DNA of 64,000 nucleotides from assembly GCF_004745075.1 (NCBI RefSeq), contig NZ_RHFH01000010.1, positions 1 to 64,000 on the forward strand, read 5' to 3'. Below are positions 50,195 through 59,575 of the stretch, piece after piece. The stretch's first letter is position 1. Each line of letters starts with the position of its first letter. The notes under the pieces were generated by a model. It searched no databases and had not been told where the DNA came from. It saw only the letters and a list, made by a program, of their open reading frames with translations. A program made the position numbers and the translations under genes. This DNA comes from Brevibacterium sp. S111 (GTDB lineage Bacteria; Actinomycetota; Actinomycetes; Actinomycetales; Brevibacteriaceae).

Positions 50195-50566
50195 TCAGCG
50201 CACGTTCTCGAGATCGCAGACGAAGATGAGCGACTCCCCGGGCTGGATGACACCGCCGGCGCCCTGATCTCCGTACGCCAGGTGCGGTGGGATCTGCAGG
50301 GTGCGGCGGCCGCCGACCTTCATCCCCTGGATCCCCTGGTCCCAACCGGAGATGACCATTCCGGACCCGAGACGGAACTCCAACGGGGTGCCGCGGTTGT
50401 ACGAGGCATCGAACTCTTCGCCGGTGGAATGGGCGACACCCACGTAGTGCACGCTCACGGTGTCGCCGGGCCCCGCCTCGGCGCCGGTGCCGATGACGTC
50501 ATCGGTGATGATGAGCTCGGTCGGGGCCTCGCCGGGAAAGTCGACTTCTGGCTTCTGCTTGCTCAT
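50195..50566 (-). CDS. FKBP-type peptidyl-prolyl cis-trans isomerase (cytoplasmic)
   Basis: A 123-residue single-domain FKBP that isomerises proline bonds. The fold is visible from VIGTGAEAGPGDTVSVHYVG, through FDASYNRGTPLEFRLGSGMVI and GWDQGIQGMKVGGRR, to IPPHLAYGDQG and LIFVCDLENV. No signal peptide is present. The ATG 50566 follows CAGGAGGAAG. It lies 47 bases downstream of a lipoprotein FKBP, giving an intracellular and an extracytoplasmic isomerase in one operon. Confidence 0.94.
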   Translation of the reverse strand: MSKQKPEVDFPGEAPTELIITDDVIGTGAEAGPGDTVSVHYVGVAHSTGEEFDASYNRGTPLEFRLGSGMVISGWDQGIQGMKVGGRRTLQIPPHLAYGDQGAGGVIQPGESLIFVCDLENVR

Positions 50567-50613
50567 TTTCTTCCTCCTGGAGTAGTCGTGCTGTGTGTGG
50601 CGAAAAGTGCGTC

Positions 50614-51570
50614 TCAGCCTTGGGCGGAGAGGATGTCGATGACGAAGACCAGGGTCGCATCTGCCGGGATCGAAGGTTCTCTGCCCTGTTCGCCGTAGCC
50701 CTTCTCCGGGGGGACGACGAGGACGATCTGGCTGCCGACCTTCTGGCCGACGAGGCCTTCGTTCCACCCCTCGATGACCTGGGCCTCCCCGACGGGGTCG
50801 ACGACGAACGGCTGTCCGCCCTTCTTCCAGTTCGAGTCGAAGGTCTTCGAGTTGTCGTCCCAGAGCCAACCGGAGTACTTCACGGCCACGCTCTGACCCT
50901 TCTCGACCTCGGGGCCTTCGCCTTCGATCGTCGTATAGGTCTTCAGATCCTCGGGCTCGTCACCCTTCGGCTTCGAGATCGACGGGGCACCGTCGTCGGC
51001 CCACTTGACCGTCACCGGGTTGCCCGACTGGTCGGCCTTCTTCCCCTCCGCGCGGGTCAGCGGTCGGGTGGTCTTCTCGACATCGATGATGTAGACGAGC
51101 GTCTGCGACGCCTCGCCCTGCTCGGCGGAGCCGTTGAGCGACATCATCACCCGGGAGCCGACCTTGACGTCGATGAGGGCGTTGTAGAGGTCTTCGGAGA
51201 TCTGCGACTTGTCCATGGGGAAACCGGCGGGTGCCTGCGAATCGTAGCTGGATTCGACGATCTTGCCGTTCGTGCCCGACACAAGGGTCATCTGGGCGGT
51301 GACCTGCTCGCCGTCGGCGATCTTCTCCCCCGTGCCCTTCTCCAGCACCTTCTTCTCGGCCTTCTCGATCACCAGCGGAGAATCGAAGCTGACCTTGGGC
51401 TTCTTGCCCTTCTTGCCCTCGACGGTGATGTCGTCGAGGCTGGTCGACTTCGCATCCTGGGCGGACACCGAGGGCGGAGGTGTGGTCGAGTCCTGCGACT
51501 CCTCACCCTGCCCGCAGGCCGAGAGCAGCAGCAGGCCGGCCGCAATGGCGCTGAGCACTTTGGTGCGCAC
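50614..51570 (-). CDS. Lipoprotein with tandem FKBP domains
   Basis: A 318-residue exported isomerase. A lipoprotein signal ends in LLLLSAC, so Cys19 should be lipid-anchored at the outer face of the membrane. A first, degenerate FKBP-like domain spans about residues 45-170. A second, more typical one spans about 210-318 (VEKGQSVAVKYSGWLWDDN, VIEGWNEGLVGQKVGSQ, VVPPEKGYGEQG). The GTG start 51570 follows AAAGGAAA. It is likely a folding factor for exported proteins. It begins 69 bases past the pafA stop, so it may share the pafA transcript. Confidence 0.9.
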   Translation of the reverse strand: MRTKVLSAIAAGLLLLSACGQGEESQDSTTPPPSVSAQDAKSTSLDDITVEGKKGKKPKVSFDSPLVIEKAEKKVLEKGTGEKIADGEQVTAQMTLVSGTNGKIVESSYDSQAPAGFPMDKSQISEDLYNALIDVKVGSRVMMSLNGSAEQGEASQTLVYIIDVEKTTRPLTRAEGKKADQSGNPVTVKWADDGAPSISKPKGDEPEDLKTYTTIEGEGPEVEKGQSVAVKYSGWLWDDNSKTFDSNWKKGGQPFVVDPVGEAQVIEGWNEGLVGQKVGSQIVLVVPPEKGYGEQGREPSIPADATLVFVIDILSAQG

Positions 51571-51639
51571 TGGTTTCCTTTCGTCACGGGTGGTCGTGCC
51601 CGAACGCTGTGGTGGGACCGACCGGATCACAGGGTGATC

Positions 51640-53043
51640 TTACAGGCCGGCGATGAGTGTTTCTGCCTGCGGGTGACTCGTGGCGAACGGGTCCTTGAGT
51701 GCGACGGCGCGACCGGATTCGTCGTTGAGCCGCAGGTGCACCCAGTCGACGGTGTAGTCGCGGCGGGCGGCATGGGCGACACGGACGAATTCGCCCCGGA
51801 TGGCAGCCCGGGTGCTCGCCGGAGGCACGTCTTTGGCGCGGGTGGCCGCCTCGGCGGGGACGAGGTTCTTCGCCATTCCCGCCGCCTCCAGCTTCGGGAA
51901 CAGGCCGGTCGCCGGCGTGATGTCGTGGTAGGCGATGTCGAGACGGTGGATGCGCGCATCGGTGATGTCGTCGATCCCCCGCTGCATGGACCGGCGGATG
52001 AGCGCGCGTTTCATCACCCAGTCGATCTCCGTGTCCACGGTCGAGAAGTCCTGGGATTCGACGGCGGTGAGCATCCGCGTCCACAGGTCGATGACATAGC
52101 CGGCGAGGCCTTCGTCGCCGAGACTGTGATCTCCCTTGTCAACGATCCGCTGTGCCCGCTCCCGGTAGTCCGAGAGCAGGCCCAGCGGGGTTGTCGTGGT
52201 GCCGTCGGTGCGCTCGAGCACGACGGAACCGGTGAGGTCGCGCGCGACGAGTCGGATGTCGCGCACAGGGTGGCGCAGCCCGTTCTCCGGGATCCGCGCT
52301 CCCTGTTCGATGAGGTCGAGCATGAGGATCGCCGATCCGAGCTTGAGCGCCGAGGTGGCCGTCGACATCGAGGAGTCACCGACGATGACGTGGAGACGAC
52401 GGTACTTCTCCGCATCCGCATGGGGTTCGTCGCGGGCGTTGATGATCGGCCGGGACCGGGTCGTGGCCGAGGACAGTCCCTCCCACATGACATCGGAGCG
52501 GGCAGAGAGGCCGAACATCATCTCCGTGCGGTCCGATTCCTCATCGGGGTTCAACGCCGAGCGGCGCGGGATGATCGCGCCGGCGCCGACGAGCAGCTGT
52601 CGGGACACGAGGAACGGCAGCAGCACCGTGGTCAGTCGGTTGAAGTCGAGGGTGCGGCGGATGAGGAAGTTCTCGTGCGAACCGTAGGAGTTCCCGGCCG
52701 CGTCGGTGTTGTTCTTGACCATGTGCACCCGCCCGCCGACGCCTTCGGCCTCGAGTGCGGTCTGCGCCTGGTCGAGCAGGTCGATCATCAGCGCCTCGCC
52801 GGCCCGGTCCTGAGCGAGCAGATCGCCCAGGTCGTCGCATTCGGCGGTCGCATATTCGGGGTGCGAGCCGACGTCGAGGTAGAGGCGGGAGCCGTTGGGC
52901 AGGAACACGTTCGAGGACCGTCCCCATTCGACGATGGGCCGGAAGAGGTGCCGGGCGATCTCCTCGGGTCCGATCCGGCGTCCGTCCGCCGCGGCGGTGT
53001 GGGCGAGTCCGTATTCGGTCTCGATCCCGTAGATGCGTGCCAT
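51640..53043 (-). CDS. pafA: Pup-protein ligase PafA
   Basis: PafA attaches the prokaryotic ubiquitin-like protein Pup to lysines of target proteins. The 467-residue protein has the glutamine-synthetase-like start RIYGIETEYGL with the catalytic glutamates, SRLYLDVGSHPEYATAEC, VKNNTDAAGNSYGSHENFL and RLHVIVGDSSMS. It lacks the extended Dop loop. It directly follows prcA: the prcA stop TGA is immediately followed by the pafA ATG. Confidence 0.96.
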   Translation of the reverse strand: MARIYGIETEYGLAHTAAADGRRIGPEEIARHLFRPIVEWGRSSNVFLPNGSRLYLDVGSHPEYATAECDDLGDLLAQDRAGEALMIDLLDQAQTALEAEGVGGRVHMVKNNTDAAGNSYGSHENFLIRRTLDFNRLTTVLLPFLVSRQLLVGAGAIIPRRSALNPDEESDRTEMMFGLSARSDVMWEGLSSATTRSRPIINARDEPHADAEKYRRLHVIVGDSSMSTATSALKLGSAILMLDLIEQGARIPENGLRHPVRDIRLVARDLTGSVVLERTDGTTTTPLGLLSDYRERAQRIVDKGDHSLGDEGLAGYVIDLWTRMLTAVESQDFSTVDTEIDWVMKRALIRRSMQRGIDDITDARIHRLDIAYHDITPATGLFPKLEAAGMAKNLVPAEAATRAKDVPPASTRAAIRGEFVRVAHAARRDYTVDWVHLRLNDESGRAVALKDPFATSHPQAETLIAGL

Positions 53044-53733
53044 TCAGTCCTCCCGCAGCCGGTTCATCGCGGCATCGTCGAGACGTCGGAACGTCCTCTG
53101 CTTGGTGGTCGTTCGGTCGAGGATCGCCGCTTCGAGCGCGTCTGCGGCCGGTGTCGACTGGGTGGCGGCAGACAAAGCCTGCACACCATGGGCGAACACC
53201 TCATGCAGAGACATCTGTGAGGTGGCCAGTCCGGCTAAGGAATCGGTGATCGCGTCGGCTCGGCCTCCGATGGCAACATGCTCGGTCTCGTCGATGACAG
53301 AACCGTCATAGCTGAGCCGGTAGAGCTGGTCGTGTTCGGCTGTGTGACCGAGTTCGGCGACGACGAGCTCGACCTCGAAGGGCTTGGATTCGGTGGTGAA
53401 GACACCGGCCAGGGTCTGCGCATAGGCGTTCGTCAGCCCGCGGGCCGTGACATCGGTGCGGTCATAGGAGTAGCCGCGCAGATCGGCGTAGCGGACTCCG
53501 GCCTGGCGCAGCGTTTCGAACTCGTTGTATTTGCCGACGGCGGCGAAGCCGATCCGGTCGTAGATCTCGGCGATCTTGTGCAGCGTCGGCGAGGGGTTCT
53601 CCGCGAGCAGCAGAATGCCTTCGTCGAAGCGCATGACGACGACCGACCGGCCCCGGGCGATGCCCTTGCGGGCGAAGTCCGCCCGGTCCTTCATCAGCTG
53701 TTCCGGAGAGACGTAGAACGGCGCCTGACTCAT
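53044..53733 (-). CDS. prcA: Proteasome alpha subunit
   Basis: Forms the outer rings and gate of the 20S proteasome. The 229-residue protein begins FYVSPEQLMKDRADFARKGIARGRSVVVM, a clear alpha-subunit N-helix, followed by LLLAENPSPTLHKIAEIYDRIGFAAVGKYNEF (given in two parts of the fold). No catalytic threonine is present, as expected. It lies between prcB (45 bases upstream) and pafA. Confidence 0.95.
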   Translation of the reverse strand: MSQAPFYVSPEQLMKDRADFARKGIARGRSVVVMRFDEGILLLAENPSPTLHKIAEIYDRIGFAAVGKYNEFETLRQAGVRYADLRGYSYDRTDVTARGLTNAYAQTLAGVFTTESKPFEVELVVAELGHTAEHDQLYRLSYDGSVIDETEHVAIGGRADAITDSLAGLATSQMSLHEVFAHGVQALSAATQSTPAADALEAAILDRTTTKQRTFRRLDDAAMNRLRED

Positions 53734-53778
53734 GTCCGATCCTTTCGCGGTGACGATTCGACTTTGACGGTCCGACGC

Positions 53779-54579
53779 TCAGGCCCGCGCGCTGCGGGTG
53801 CGGCGGGCGACCACCTCGGTGGCGGTCTCCAGCACAGCGGCCGAATCGATCTCGGTGGCCCCGTGTTCCAGGTCGACGGTGAAGACCGTCGGCGCGATCT
53901 GACGCACGAAGTCCGGTCCCCCGGTCGCCGAATCATCATCGGAAGCGTCGAAGAGGGCCTCGACGGCCACTCCGATCGCCGCGGAGGTGTCGAGATCCGG
54001 CTGCCACAGCTTCTTCAGTGCCCCTCGGGCGAAGCCGGAGCCAGAGCCGATGGCGTGGAAGCGGTGTTCGACGTATCTGCCGCCGGTGACGTCGAAGCTG
54101 AATATCTGTCCCTGCGGCATCGACGCATCGACGCCGGCGAACAGGGGCACGACGCTGAGACCCTGCATGGCCAGTCCGAGGTTGCCGCGCAGCATCGCGG
54201 CCAGACGATTGGCCTTGCCGTTGAGGGACAGCCCGGCCCCTTCGATCTTCTCGTAGTGTTCGAGTTCGAGCCGGAAGAGGCGGATGAGGTCGAGTGCGAC
54301 CCCGGCCGTTCCGGCAACGCCGATGACCGAGAAGTCGTCGGCGGCTTCGACCTTCTCCATCGAATGGGAGGCGATGAGGTTGCCGATCGTCGCTCTCCGG
54401 TCCCCGGCCATGAGGACACCGGTCGCGGTGCGGAAGCAGATGATCGTTGTGCCTTCCGGCGATTGCCCGGTCAGGTCCCGACCGCTGTTCTGCGGCAACG
54501 TCTCGGGAGCCAGGGAGCGGGCGAGCTCGACGAAGGAATTGCTCGTCGAGCTCAGAAATGCAGGAGAGAATCCTGACAT
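53779..54579 (-). CDS. prcB: Proteasome beta subunit
   Basis: The catalytic subunit of the 20S proteasome. The 266-residue precursor has a 43-residue propeptide ending QSPEG; cleavage exposes Thr44 of [21 protein letters not shown] as nucleophile. Conserved [19 protein letters not shown] and [13 protein letters not shown] follow. The start ATG 54579 lies one base after the pup stop codon, so coupling is tight. Confidence 0.96.
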   Translation of the reverse strand: MSGFSPAFLSSTSNSFVELARSLAPETLPQNSGRDLTGQSPEGTTIICFRTATGVLMAGDRRATIGNLIASHSMEKVEAADDFSVIGVAGTAGVALDLIRLFRLELEHYEKIEGAGLSLNGKANRLAAMLRGNLGLAMQGLSVVPLFAGVDASMPQGQIFSFDVTGGRYVEHRFHAIGSGSGFARGALKKLWQPDLDTSAAIGVAVEALFDASDDDSATGGPDFVRQIAPTVFTVDLEHGATEIDSAAVLETATEVVARRTRSARA

Positions 54580-54580
54580 C

Positions 54581-54772
54581 TCATTGGCCGCCCTTCTGCA
54601 CGAAGTTCTTGACGAATTCCTCCGCGTTCGATTCCAGCACGCCGTCGATCTCATCGAGGATGGAGTCGACGTTCTGAGTGTTGATCTGACCCTGCACGGC
54701 TTCCGGCGGGTCGACGGGCGCGTCCGACCCGCCATTCGATTTGTCCCTCTGGACCTGTTCCTGCGAGCTCAT
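54581..54772 (-). CDS. pup: Prokaryotic ubiquitin-like protein Pup
   Basis: A 63-residue, largely disordered modifier. The C-terminal half has the family pattern [20 protein letters not shown] and ends in Gly-Gly-Gln. The terminal glutamine must be deamidated by Dop before ligation by PafA. It lies 11 bases after dop and one base before prcB. Confidence 0.97.
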   Translation of the reverse strand: MSSQEQVQRDKSNGGSDAPVDPPEAVQGQINTQNVDSILDEIDGVLESNAEEFVKNFVQKGGQ

Positions 54773-54783
54773 CTCACACCTCT

Positions 54784-56313
54784 TCAGTCGTTCTTCGGTT
54801 TCAGTCTATCGACTCCGAGGGCCTTCAGCAGGGCCTCGGCGGTCTCGATTCCCTCGACCCGGTCCTCCAGCAGCTCGCGGGTACCTTTGAGCGGCTCCTG
54901 CATGGGCAGACGCACGATGCCCAAGTCGCCGGCGTTGAGCACCAGGGAGTCCCAGCTGGCAGCCACGAGAGCATCGCCGAGGCGGTTGACCGCGAACGAG
55001 CGGAGGAAGGCGCGGGTGCCCTCGGGCGCGTTGGTCACCGCCGCCTCGACCTCGGCGTCGGTCGTCATCCGTCGGATCCGTCCGGCCCTCTCGAGCTTGT
55101 GGAACAGACCCTTCTCCGGGCGCACATCGTGGTACTGGACATCGATGAGGGCGAGCTTCGGATGATCCCAGTCGATGCCCTCGCGCTCACGGTAGTTCTC
55201 CAGCAGCACCCACTTGGCGACCCAGTCGATGGAGTCGGCGAGACTGCGCGGGTCGGCGGCCAGCCCGTCGAGGAATCGCCGCCATTCGGCGAGCACCGCG
55301 GCGGTATCGGCATCCTCGGGATCGGCGTGTTCGGCACAGGCGGCGAAGAAGACCTCCTGGATCTCCAATGCCGTCATCGTGGTGCCGTCGCTCAGGCGCA
55401 GCGGGGCGCTGAGGCTGAGGTCGTGGCTGACGTCCCACAGCGACTGCAGGGCATCGTCGAGTTCGATTCTCGGGGCCAGGCCCGCTTCGATGAGTCCGAG
55501 GACGAGGGAGGTCGCGCCGAAGCGCACGTAGGTTGCGGGTTCGGCCAGGGTGGCGTCGCCGATGATCACATGCAGCCGTCGGTACTTCGCGGCGTCGGCG
55601 TGCGGTTCGTCTCGGGTGTTGACGATCGGTCGGCGCAGCGTCGTCTCGAGGCCGACCTCGGCTTCGAAGAAGTCCGCGCGCGAAGAGATCTGGAAGCCCT
55701 TGCCCTCGCCCTCACGGCCGATCCCGACCCGACCGGAGCCGCACAGGATCTGCCGGGTCACGAAGAACGGGACGAGGCCGGCGACGATGTCATCGAAGTC
55801 GGTGCCGCGATCGACGAGGTAGTTCTCGTGCGTGCCGTACGACGAGCCCTTCGAATCCGTGTTGTTCTTGTACAGGTTGACCGGTTCCTCGGTCTTCTCC
55901 AAGGCCCGCACCGAGGCCAGCCCCACCAGGTCGCCGGCCCGGTCGAAGGTGACGATATCGCGTGGAGTCAGCACCTCCGGAGAGGAGTATTCGGGGTGGG
56001 CGTGGTCGACGTAGTAGCGCGCGCCGTTCTCCGTGACCACGTTCGCGAGGTATTGGGCTTCGACGTCGTCCTGCGGAATATGGGTCAGCTGGGAGGAGTC
56101 GGCGTCGGCGAGGTTCATGATGAAGCCGCGAGCATCGGCCAGCGGCGACTCGGTGGCGAAGTCCCAGAAGCTCTGGGACGACTTCAGGCCGCGCGGTCCC
56201 GCATAGGCATCGACGACACGCGCCGAGTCCCGCATCGGATTCGCGCGCGGGTTGCCGGGCTGGCTGAGGCCGAACTCGGTTTCGGATCCCATGACGCGCC
56301 TGACTCTGAGCAT
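54784..56313 (-). CDS. dop: Pup deamidase/depupylase Dop
   Basis: Dop converts the C-terminal Gln of Pup to Glu and also removes Pup from proteins. The 509-residue protein is homologous to PafA: RRVMGSETEFGLSQPGNP, YYVDHAHPEYSSPEVLTP, KNNTDSKGSSYGTHENYL and RLHVIIGDATLAEP. I chose ATG 56313, with GGAGGAAG six bases upstream, rather than the ATG 15 bases earlier. It heads dop-pup-prcB-prcA-pafA and diverges from the DUF3054 gene. Confidence 0.96.
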   Translation of the reverse strand: MLRVRRVMGSETEFGLSQPGNPRANPMRDSARVVDAYAGPRGLKSSQSFWDFATESPLADARGFIMNLADADSSQLTHIPQDDVEAQYLANVVTENGARYYVDHAHPEYSSPEVLTPRDIVTFDRAGDLVGLASVRALEKTEEPVNLYKNNTDSKGSSYGTHENYLVDRGTDFDDIVAGLVPFFVTRQILCGSGRVGIGREGEGKGFQISSRADFFEAEVGLETTLRRPIVNTRDEPHADAAKYRRLHVIIGDATLAEPATYVRFGATSLVLGLIEAGLAPRIELDDALQSLWDVSHDLSLSAPLRLSDGTTMTALEIQEVFFAACAEHADPEDADTAAVLAEWRRFLDGLAADPRSLADSIDWVAKWVLLENYREREGIDWDHPKLALIDVQYHDVRPEKGLFHKLERAGRIRRMTTDAEVEAAVTNAPEGTRAFLRSFAVNRLGDALVAASWDSLVLNAGDLGIVRLPMQEPLKGTRELLEDRVEGIETAEALLKALGVDRLKPKND

Positions 56314-56330
56314 CTGTACTTCCTCCAAGG

Positions 56331-56338
56331 ATTAGACT
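56331..56338. promoter_or_regulatory. Overlapping divergent -10 elements for dop and the DUF3054 gene
   Basis: TAGACT on the plus strand (56333-56338) ends seven bases before GTG 56346. TCTAAT on the minus strand (56336-56331) is placed to serve dop. The two share four bases. Confidence 0.4.
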
Positions 56339-56345
56339 CGGGGAC

Positions 56346-56750
56346 GTGGCAACGAAGAAATCTCATCTCCCCATCGCACTGATCGTCGACCTCATCCTCG
56401 TGGTTCTGTTCACGATCGTCGGTCACTACACACATTCTCACAATTTCGACCCGCAGGGGCTGATGACCACGGCGTGGCCGTTCCTCGCAGCTCTCGTGCT
56501 GGCCTGGCTGCTCACCGCGGTCTGGGATCGTCCGATCTCGCCCCTGGCCACCGGCACCGGGGTGTGGGCGGTGACCGTGCTCGTCGGTCTCGTGCTGCGC
56601 GGAGTCACCGGGGCCAGCGGAGAGCCCGGTACGGTGCCCGTGAGCTTCATGATCGTGGCGACCTCGCTCAATCTCGTCACCCTGGTCGGCTGGCGGATCA
56701 TCGCCACTGCGGTCTCCGGCGGCTCCAGCCGTCGCGGACGCAGCCGCTGA
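56346..56750 (+). CDS. DUF3054 membrane protein
   Basis: A 134-residue protein with four membrane helices of the DUF3054 family: LIVDLILVVLFTIVGHYTH, WPFLAALVLAWLL, GTGVWAVTVLVGLVLRG and VSFMIVATSLNLVTLVGWR, ending in a basic tail. It is the only plus-strand gene between dop and ARC/Mpa, and its mRNA is probably leaderless. Family function is not known. Confidence 0.85.
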   Translation: MATKKSHLPIALIVDLILVVLFTIVGHYTHSHNFDPQGLMTTAWPFLAALVLAWLLTAVWDRPISPLATGTGVWAVTVLVGLVLRGVTGASGEPGTVPVSFMIVATSLNLVTLVGWRIIATAVSGGSSRRGRSR

Positions 56751-56775
56751 CAGCCGAGAACGCCCCTGCCCCATT

Positions 56776-56809
56776 GATGGGCCCGCCTGCAGGTGCAGGC
56801 GGGCCCATC
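56776..56809. terminator. Bidirectional terminator between DUF3054 and ARC/Mpa genes
   Basis: GATGGGCCCGCCTGCA (56776-56791) is perfectly complementary to 56794-56809 with only GG between, at a convergent junction. Confidence 0.85.
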
Positions 56810-56816
56810 TGTCTTC

Positions 56817-58469
56817 TCAGACCAGGTCGGAGTTCGGTCGCACTTCGGAGATCTCGGTCTCATAGGGAACGGTCGGGGCACCTCTGGTCGTGTCGAGGTG
56901 CATCATCCGCAGATGCGTGACCCGCTCGCCCTTGCGCCCGGAGATGCGCGCCCACTCATCGGGATTCGTCGTGTTCGGCAGGTCCTCGTGTTCGCTGAAC
57001 TCCTCGGCGATGGCGGCATCGAAGTGTGCCGGCTGCAGACCCCTCTCGCCGGTCTCGAGCAGCGACTTGATCGCGGACTTCTTCGCCCGGTCGACGATGT
57101 TGTGGATCATCGCGCCGGAGGCGAATGCCGAGAAGTGGAGGACTTCCTTCGAACCGTCGGCATAACTGACCTCGACGAACTCGTTGTCCGCGCTCTCCGC
57201 GTACATCCGCTCCACACAGTGGTCGATGACGGTGGCCACCGCCTCGGCGGGCGTCTCATGACCGGAGAGCACGCTCGAATGCAGCGGCAGGTCGGCCGTG
57301 AGGTACTTCTCGAAGATGTCACGAGCGGCATCGGCATCGGGGCGTTCGATGCGGATCTTCACATCGAGGCGGCCCGGACGCAGGATCGCCGGGTCGATGA
57401 GGTCCTCACGGTTCGAAGCACCGATGACGATGACGTTGTCGAGCTGTTCCACGCCGTCGATCTCCGTGAGCAGCTGCGGGACGATCGTCGTCTCCACATC
57501 CGAGGACTTGCCCGTGCCGCGGGTGCGGAAGAGCGATTCCATCTCGTCGAAGAAGACGACGACGGGGAAGCCCGCCGATGCCTTCTCCCTGGCACGGGCG
57601 AAGATGAGGCGGAGCTGACGTTCGGTCTCGCCGACGTACTTGTCGAGCAGCTCCGGGCCCTTGATGTTGAGGAAGTAGGTCTTGCTGGTCCTCTCCTCAC
57701 CGGTGCGATCGGCCAGCGAATTCGCCACCGCCTTGGCGATGAGGGTCTTGCCGCAGCCCGGGGGCCCGTAGAGCAGAATGCCCTTGGGCGGTTTGAGACC
57801 GTGCTCGGTGTAGAGCTCGGGATGTTCGAAGGGCAGTTCGACGGCGTCCTTGATCTGTCCGATCTGGTCGGCCAGTCCCCCGATGTCCGAATAGGTGATG
57901 TCGGGGACCTCTTCGAGCAGCAGCGAGGACACCTCGGGCTTCTCGACGACCTGCAGCGCGTAGTGGGTGCGGGTGTCGACGACGACGGCATCGCCGACGC
58001 GCAGCCCCGAATCGATGAGGTCGGCGGCGAGGGTGAAGACCTGTTCGTCATCACCGGGAGCTCCGACGAGGATGCGCCGGTCATCGATGAATTCGCGGAC
58101 GTTGACGACCGAACCCACCGGGGGGAACTCGCCGACGCCGATGACGACGAGGCCCTCGGACAGGAGGACATCGGCGCCGGGGCGCAGCCCGGCCGGATTC
58201 ACTTCGGGGGCGACGGCCACGCGCATGCGGCGGCCGCTGACGATGACGTCGGCAGCCACACCCTTGTCGTCGAGGCCGATGAGGGTGCCCCAGTTGTTCG
58301 GCGGCTCGGTCAGACGACGAGCCTCCTCCTTGATCCGGTTGAGCTCGTCGCGGGCAGTGCGCAGGGTCTTCGACAAGGCCTCATTGCGTTTGCCCGCGGT
58401 GTAGAGCTGCTGGCGCAGGGACACGGTGTCCTCACGCAGCTTCTTCACCTCGGTCGTGGTCTCTGTCAT
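56817..58469 (-). CDS. arc: Proteasome-associated AAA ATPase ARC/Mpa
   Basis: The unfoldase that recognises pupylated proteins and feeds them to the 20S proteasome. The 550-residue protein has the N-terminal coiled coil (about 1-50, [14 protein letters not shown]), tandem OB folds (about 60-170), and an AAA domain with [16 protein letters not shown] and [11 protein letters not shown]. The usual C-terminal GQYL that docks into the proteasome alpha ring is absent: the chain ends [10 protein letters not shown]. It overlaps trmI by four bases (ATGA). Confidence 0.95.
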   Translation of the reverse strand: MTETTTEVKKLREDTVSLRQQLYTAGKRNEALSKTLRTARDELNRIKEEARRLTEPPNNWGTLIGLDDKGVAADVIVSGRRMRVAVAPEVNPAGLRPGADVLLSEGLVVIGVGEFPPVGSVVNVREFIDDRRILVGAPGDDEQVFTLAADLIDSGLRVGDAVVVDTRTHYALQVVEKPEVSSLLLEEVPDITYSDIGGLADQIGQIKDAVELPFEHPELYTEHGLKPPKGILLYGPPGCGKTLIAKAVANSLADRTGEERTSKTYFLNIKGPELLDKYVGETERQLRLIFARAREKASAGFPVVVFFDEMESLFRTRGTGKSSDVETTIVPQLLTEIDGVEQLDNVIVIGASNREDLIDPAILRPGRLDVKIRIERPDADAARDIFEKYLTADLPLHSSVLSGHETPAEAVATVIDHCVERMYAESADNEFVEVSYADGSKEVLHFSAFASGAMIHNIVDRAKKSAIKSLLETGERGLQPAHFDAAIAEEFSEHEDLPNTTNPDEWARISGRKGERVTHLRMMHLDTTRGAPTVPYETEISEVRPNSDLV

Positions 58470-59530
58470 CGATCCTCCTTCGGCCCAGTGGTCTCAGTGT
58501 TCGGCGGCTGTGTCGCGTCCGCGGCAGCCGCGTTCTCTTCGTCGCTGCGCAGGCGCTTACCGGCTTCGCGCATGACTCGGCGCAGCTTCTTCCCGTGTGC
58601 GGTGCGGGTGCCGATGGCCGCCTCGGTGACCTCGGGCTCCGTCCACGCGGCGACGTCCTCGGGGGCCGCAGCGGCTCCCTGCGGGCGTTTCTTCTTCTCC
58701 AGCGGAGCCACTCCGGCGGCCATCCTTCGGGCCATGATGAGGAAGCCGGTGTGGGCGATCATCCGGTGGTCGGGGCGCACGGCGAGGCCGTCGGCGTGCC
58801 AGCCGCGGACCATGGCTTCCATGGCTTCGGGTTCGGCGAAGTTCCCCGTGGCCCGCAGCGCTTCGGTGAAGCGGGAGAGCTGCGGGACCGTGGCCACATA
58901 CGCGATGACGATTCCGCCGGGCGTCAGGGCTTCGCTGACGGCGTCGAGCGTGTTCCAGGGAGTGAGCATGTCGAGGACCACGCGGTCGACGCTGCCGGGC
59001 GCGAAGGTCTGCGGCAGCGCCTCGGAGAGGTCGCCGACGGTGACCGACCAGTTCTCGGGTGCCCCGTCGAAGAAGTCTGCGATATTGCCCGAGGCGATCG
59101 TGGCGAACTCCTCGCGCAGTTCGAAGGAGTGCACGCAACCGCGCGGTCCGACGGCACGCAGCAGGGCCATCGACAGTGCCCCGGAGCCGACCCCCGCCTC
59201 GACGACGGTGGCGCCGGGGAAGATGTCGCCGAGGGTGACGATGAGTCCCGAATCCTTCGGGTAGACGACCGCAGCGCCGCGGGGCATCGAGAGCACGAAG
59301 TCCTCATAGCGGGGACGGAAGACCTGGAACTCCACTCCCCCGGAATTCGACACGATGATGCCTTCGGTGCGCCCGATGATGTCGTCGTGGCTGATGAGTC
59401 CCTTGTTCGTGTGGAAGAGCTCGCCCGGGGCGAGCACGAAGGTGTGCATGCGCCCCTTGGGGTCGGTGAGCTGGACCTTTTCGCCGCGGCTGAGGGCACG
59501 CGGAGGTCGGGAACGGAGTGGCTGAGTCAT
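58466..59530 (-). CDS. trmI: tRNA (adenine-58-N1)-methyltransferase TrmI
   Basis: Makes m1A58 in the T-loop of tRNA. The 354-residue protein has the small N-terminal domain ([21 protein letters not shown]), and the SAM-binding [20 protein letters not shown] with [11 protein letters not shown]. The last 60 residues are a low-complexity Ala/Arg tail. In Mycobacterium trmI is also found near the proteasome genes. ARC translation is coupled to its stop codon. Confidence 0.93.
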   Translation of the reverse strand: MTQPLRSRPPRALSRGEKVQLTDPKGRMHTFVLAPGELFHTNKGLISHDDIIGRTEGIIVSNSGGVEFQVFRPRYEDFVLSMPRGAAVVYPKDSGLIVTLGDIFPGATVVEAGVGSGALSMALLRAVGPRGCVHSFELREEFATIASGNIADFFDGAPENWSVTVGDLSEALPQTFAPGSVDRVVLDMLTPWNTLDAVSEALTPGGIVIAYVATVPQLSRFTEALRATGNFAEPEAMEAMVRGWHADGLAVRPDHRMIAHTGFLIMARRMAAGVAPLEKKKRPQGAAAAPEDVAAWTEPEVTEAAIGTRTAHGKKLRRVMREAGKRLRSDEENAAAADATQPPNTETTGPKEDR

Positions 59531-59575
59531 GATGAGTCCACTCTACGCTGGTGAGGATTGCCTCACACAACCGGC

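Noticed and set aside
50593..53220. Plus-strand open frame of 875 codons opposite the FKBP and pafA genes
   Set aside because: The frame mirrors third-position GC of the real minus-strand genes; it shows no motifs and has no binding site.
53779..58469. Proteasome locus as a novel system
   Set aside because: Gene content and order are those of the known Pup-proteasome system; only the ARC tail and inserted DUF3054 gene depart from it.
56793..59264. Plus-strand open frame of 823 codons opposite ARC and trmI
   Set aside because: Antisense shadow; ARC and TrmI motifs are complete on the minus strand.
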